Shown here: positions 7,668 through 10,000 of the stretch, one piece after another
Numbering within the stretch: the first letter of the stretch is position 1
Layout: the number at the start of each line of letters is the position of its first letter
NCBI GenBank assembly: GCA_020217115.1
Contig: JAIWOA010000019.1
Location: 1-10,000, forward strand
Length of the DNA: 10,000 nucleotides
DNA from: Calditerrivibrio sp.
Lineage (GTDB): Bacteria; Chrysiogenota; Deferribacteres; Deferribacterales; Calditerrivibrionaceae
Direction of reading: 5' to 3'
Program-made: the position numbers and the translations under genes
Notes under the pieces: model-generated
Database searches by the model: none
Told to the model about the DNA's origin: nothing
What the model saw: only the letters and a program-made list of their open reading frames with translations

Positions 7668-8141
7668 ATGAAGGTAGATACATTTGAAGGAAGGTATGAA
7701 GGTAAAGGATTAAAGATTGCTATTGTAGCTTCAAGATTTAACGATTTTGTAGTGAAGAGTCTTGTATCTGGTGCTGTTGATGCGCTGATCAGACACAATG
7801 TAGATGAGAAGGATATCTCTGTATTTAAAACACCGGGAGCTTTTGAAATCCCATTGTTGTGTAAAAAATTGGCTAAAACTGGTAAGTATGATGCTGTTAT
7901 TGCTTTGGGAGCTGTGATAAGGGGATCTACTCCACATTTTGACTATGTGGCAGCTGAAGTATCAAAAGGTGTTGCAAAAGCATCATATGATACTGAAGTT
8001 CCTGTAATTTTTGGTGTATTAACTACAGATACAATAGAGCAGGCAATAGAGAGGGCTGGAACAAAATCTGGAAACAAAGGTGCAGAAGCTGCAATGGGTG
8101 CAATAGAATTTGTAAATTTGATAAAGGAACATAAAATTTAA
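7668..8141 (+). CDS. ribH: 6,7-dimethyl-8-ribityllumazine synthase
   Basis: RibH condenses the ribityl-aminopyrimidine with dihydroxybutanone phosphate from RibBA to give the lumazine substrate of RibE; relatives assemble into pentamers or 60-subunit capsids. The 157-residue protein has the family motifs in order: ASRFND (21-26), PGAFEIP (56-62), [15 protein letters not shown] (80 onward, with H90 at the position of the catalytic histidine), [12 protein letters not shown], and GTKSGNKG, which provides phosphate-binding residues. Length is normal. The ATG is preceded by AAGGGG (7655-7660) seven bases upstream, in a 14-base gap after ribBA, the widest gap in the window. The TAA stop shares its last base with the nusB start (TAATG). 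Whether it forms an icosahedral shell or a simple pentamer cannot be settled from sequence by eye. It completes the riboflavin set in this cluster apart from the phosphatase. Confidence 0.97.
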   Translation: MKVDTFEGRYEGKGLKIAIVASRFNDFVVKSLVSGAVDALIRHNVDEKDISVFKTPGAFEIPLLCKKLAKTGKYDAVIALGAVIRGSTPHFDYVAAEVSKGVAKASYDTEVPVIFGVLTTDTIEQAIERAGTKSGNKGAEAAMGAIEFVNLIKEHKI

Positions 8142-8557
8142 TGAGCAGTAAAAGAGAGTTTAAAATAAGAAAATACGCCTTTAAAATATACTATAGCTTT
8201 CTTCAATCGGATGAAAAGATAGAAGTTATTGCAAATAGTATGGTACGTCATAACAATGCTGAAAAAGAGCTTGTTGAAAGAGGAATAGAGATTATTAATG
8301 CTTCCATTGAGAAAATTGATTATTCCGATAATTTGATATCCAAATATTTGAGAAAAGATTGGAGTATTGATAGGTTACCATTGTTGGATCTAATTATTTT
8401 GAGACTTGCAATATATGAAATATTTCAATCAAAGGATGTTATAAAAGTAATAGATGATTATGTGTCGATTTCCAGTAGATACTCAGAACCTATGAGTCCT
8501 GATTACATAAATGGTATACTGGAAAAAATAAAGAAAGATTTTGGCTTAGGGAAGTAG
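8141..8557 (+). CDS. nusB: Transcription antitermination factor NusB
   Basis: NusB binds boxA RNA with ribosomal protein S10 and supports antitermination on rRNA operons. The 138-residue protein is the usual length and predicted all-helical. The diagnostic region is the C-terminal half: a W-S-I-D-RLPLLDLIILRLAIYEI stretch (about residues 75-92), matching the NusB R..+LD..ILR+A.YE+ motif, then VIDDYVSISSRYS and YINGILEKI, equivalent to the family's IN..VE+AK.+ and FVNGVLD.I. The N-terminus (FKIRKYAFKIYYSFL) is a diverged form of the usual R..AR..ALQ.LY helix. The ribH-nusB pairing is a very common bacterial arrangement and supports the call. The ATG overlaps the ribH stop by one base, with AAAGGA at 8123-8128 about twelve bases upstream. 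Boundaries are clear; the moderate divergence at the N-terminus is the only reservation. Confidence 0.9.
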   Translation: MSSKREFKIRKYAFKIYYSFLQSDEKIEVIANSMVRHNNAEKELVERGIEIINASIEKIDYSDNLISKYLRKDWSIDRLPLLDLIILRLAIYEIFQSKDVIKVIDDYVSISSRYSEPMSPDYINGILEKIKKDFGLGK

Positions 8558-8950
8558 ATGGTAAAACATATATTCCTTTCATATCCTTATGTATCAAATA
8601 ACAAATATTACGATATATTTCCTCTGTTTCTTGACTATGATATGGTAAATAGATTTCCACGTGGTATGGCAGCAAAAATTGATTTGATTTCATTGGGTGA
8701 GGTTTACAATACTTTTTTAAAATTGAACGATATAAAGGAAATAATCTATATGTTGAAAAAGAATTTATGTTTTGACAAAGGTTTTTTTTTGACAGATTTC
8801 AATCTCTTAATGGATAATATTATGCATTATTCCAGATTGTTAAAGAATTTTGAGTATGACTATTTATATTTTGAAGATTCAACCATTATTGATTTCGAAA
8901 AATTGTCAGAAATTTTGGGAAAAAATATATTTGTAGTGGAGTTTATGTGA
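8558..8950 (+). CDS. Unrecognised 130-residue protein
   Basis: I do not recognise this protein. It starts with an ATG directly after the nusB TAG, preceded by AGGGAAG (8548-8554), and ends in a four-base overlap with the next gene, so its placement within the operon supports real translation. It is rich in aromatic residues (25 Phe or Tyr in 130), has a predicted mixture of helix and strand, and shows no signal peptide, membrane segment, cysteine pair or nucleotide-binding motif. The N-terminal region (FLSYPYVSNNKYYDIFPLF) and the acidic YDYLYFEDSTIIDFE near the end are its most distinctive parts. A run of nine T at 8782-8790 lies within the frame. Its neighbours (nusB, a DUF4911 protein and a YhaM-like nuclease) hint at RNA-related work, but that is association only. 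Confidence 0.65.
   Translation: MVKHIFLSYPYVSNNKYYDIFPLFLDYDMVNRFPRGMAAKIDLISLGEVYNTFLKLNDIKEIIYMLKKNLCFDKGFFLTDFNLLMDNIMHYSRLLKNFEYDYLYFEDSTIIDFEKLSEILGKNIFVVEFM
8938..8941 (+). promoter_or_regulatory. Ribosome binding site that sets the GTG start of the DUF4911-like gene
   Basis: GGAG ends five bases before the GTG at 8947. The ATG two bases earlier (8945-8947) is in the frame of the preceding gene and is its last codon, so the GTG is the only fitting start near this site. Confidence 0.65.
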
Positions 8951-9198
8951 GTTTTGATACCTATAAAATTAAATTTATTGCAAATCGTAATCAAATTTTG
9001 TATATAAACAGTGTACTTGATTCTTATGAAGGAATTGGAATTATGAGAACAATTGATAAGGCTAAGGGTCTTGTTTCTGTTTATTCAACTGATATGCAGT
9101 ACAAAATTGTGCTGGCACTCCTTTCTGCTCTCAAAAAAGAGGGAGTTTTTATCGATAATATTTCTGTAGAAAAAAGTGAAGATGTGGATAATTGGTGA
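8947..9198 (+). CDS. Small DUF4911-like protein
   Basis: This is an 83-residue protein of unknown function that resembles the DUF4911 family in length and pattern; the assignment is from memory of the family and not from a search. The secondary-structure pattern readable from the sequence is strand (YKIKFIA), helix (QILYINSVLDSY), strand (GIGIMRTID), strand (GLVSVYST), helix (YKIVLALLSALKKEG), strand (IDNISV). That beta-alpha-beta-beta-alpha-beta order is the ferredoxin-like/ACT-like arrangement, which often binds small ligands or mediates dimerisation. There is no metal-binding or catalytic motif, signal peptide or membrane segment. The start is GTG, overlapping the previous stop by four bases (GTGA), with GGAG upstream. 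It ends three bases before the YhaM-like gene, so it is likely co-translated with it. Similar-sized ACT-like regulators are an alternative label. Confidence 0.7.
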   Translation: MSFDTYKIKFIANRNQILYINSVLDSYEGIGIMRTIDKAKGLVSVYSTDMQYKIVLALLSALKKEGVFIDNISVEKSEDVDNW

Positions 9199-9201
9199 TT
9201 T

Positions 9202-10000
9202 ATGGAACTTAACTTAACGAAAAAGTATATGATTTTTGAAATATCAAAAAGTAATACAAAGGATAATAGGCCATATCTGAAGATGACTTTGCTGGATAAG
9301 GATGGGAGTCAGCTGCAGGGTATAATGTTTGATAGTAATAAGTTAAAATTTGAGCCAGAAAAGGGTGATGTTGTAAATGTTACTGGGAGTGTACAGAGTT
9401 ATAATGGTCAGTTTCAGGTTAAAATTACAAATATGGAGAAGAGCTCTTCGGAAGATGCTGCAGAGTTTTTACCAAAGGGTAATTTTGATGAGAATGAGCT
9501 TTTTAAAGAATTTGTTTTTTTTATAAAAGGTAATCTAAGAGATAGACATATTTTAAACCTGTTTTCCAGATTTGTTTCTGATACTCAAACAATAGATAAA
9601 TTTAAGAAAATGCCAGCTGCCAAGAATGTTCATCATGCCTATATAGGTGGGCTACTCGAACATACTTTTTCAGTTGTAAAGCTTGCTGTTATGATGGGTG
9701 ACTATTATAAGGGGATTGTTAGCAAAGACTTATTAATTGTTGGAGCAATTTTTCATGACATGGGCAAAATCTTTGAGCTTGATATCTCTAAAGGTTTTGA
9801 TTACACAGATAGCGGTAAGTTAATAGGGCATCTGTTGTTGGGCATTGAACTTGTTAATAATTATTGTAGAGATATAGATGGTTTCCCAGATGAATACAGA
9901 AATCTTATAAATCATATGATAGCGAGTCATCATGGTTTGCTTGAGTTTGGTTCACCAAAAAAACCTAAAACTGTTGAAGCTCTTATTCTTCATCATATAG
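9202..10000 (+). CDS. YhaM-like 3'-5' exoribonuclease, OB-fold plus HD domain (cut by window end)
   Basis: The frame is open from the ATG at 9202 to the window edge, giving 266 residues of a protein that in relatives is about 310-330 long. Residues about 5-85 form an OB-fold nucleic-acid-binding domain (PYLKMTLLDKDGS, GDVVNVTGSVQSYNGQFQVKI). Residues from about 140 form an HD metal-dependent phosphohydrolase domain: H144-H145, LLEH154, the FHD motif with H185-D186, H210 in IGHLLLG, H238, and SHHG with H243-H244. This order of OB then HD matches YhaM of Bacillus, a 3'-5' exoribonuclease also reported to act on DNA. The visible end (PKTVEALILHH) is also typical, and only the C-terminus is missing. 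It lies three bases after the DUF4911-like gene. Exact substrate in this organism is unknown; other HD phosphohydrolases are the alternative, but the N-terminal OB-fold makes YhaM most likely. Confidence 0.88.
   Translation, partial: MELNLTKKYMIFEISKSNTKDNRPYLKMTLLDKDGSQLQGIMFDSNKLKFEPEKGDVVNVTGSVQSYNGQFQVKITNMEKSSSEDAAEFLPKGNFDENELFKEFVFFIKGNLRDRHILNLFSRFVSDTQTIDKFKKMPAAKNVHHAYIGGLLEHTFSVVKLAVMMGDYYKGIVSKDLLIVGAIFHDMGKIFELDISKGFDYTDSGKLIGHLLLGIELVNNYCRDIDGFPDEYRNLINHMIASHHGLLEFGSPKKPKTVEALILHHI

Overview
The window is a gene-dense, AT-rich stretch of bacterial chromosome. All thirteen recognisable genes lie on the + strand, and no junction is wider than about 14 bases; many genes overlap by 1 to 16 bases. 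No tRNA, rRNA, insertion sequence, CRISPR array, convincing terminator or intergenic promoter is visible. It reads as the inside of one long housekeeping operon that continues past both ends. The gene content (GreA, an NtrC-type regulator, fused RibBA, a DUF362 ferredoxin, a DUF4911 protein and a YhaM-like HD protein) suggests an anaerobic or microaerophilic Gram-negative lineage. The low GC is compatible with Deferribacterota, but that placement is inference without a database search.

Layout. Positions 1-635 hold the C-terminal half of exonuclease VII large subunit (xseA). greA (637-1110), a transcript-cleavage factor, and a sigma-54 response regulator of NtrC/PilR type (1115-2455) follow. 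Next is a phospholipid block: pgsA (2445-2999), a DUF362 protein with two 4Fe-4S clusters (2996-4051), and plsY (4048-4647). A complete riboflavin block comes next: ribD (4640-5797), ribE (5782-6414), ribBA (6424-7653) and ribH (7668-8141). The end of the window holds nusB (8141-8557), an unrecognised 130-residue protein (8558-8950), a small DUF4911-like protein (8947-9198) and the N-terminal 266 residues of a YhaM-like OB-fold/HD exoribonuclease (9202 to the edge).

How the genes work together. RibBA supplies both precursors of riboflavin (from GTP and ribulose 5-phosphate), RibD deaminates and reduces the pyrimidine, RibH makes lumazine and RibE makes riboflavin. The pyrimidine phosphatase and the flavokinase/FAD synthetase are not here. 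PlsY makes lysophosphatidate and PgsA makes phosphatidylglycerophosphate, so both act on membrane lipid supply. xseA, greA, nusB and the YhaM-like gene cover DNA repair, transcription and RNA turnover. The parts that do not fit routine housekeeping are the DUF362 ferredoxin between the two lipid genes, the sigma-54 regulator with no visible kinase, the 130-residue unknown, and a near-perfect Shine-Dalgarno sequence just inside the gene before plsY. There is no room for an FMN riboswitch before ribD.
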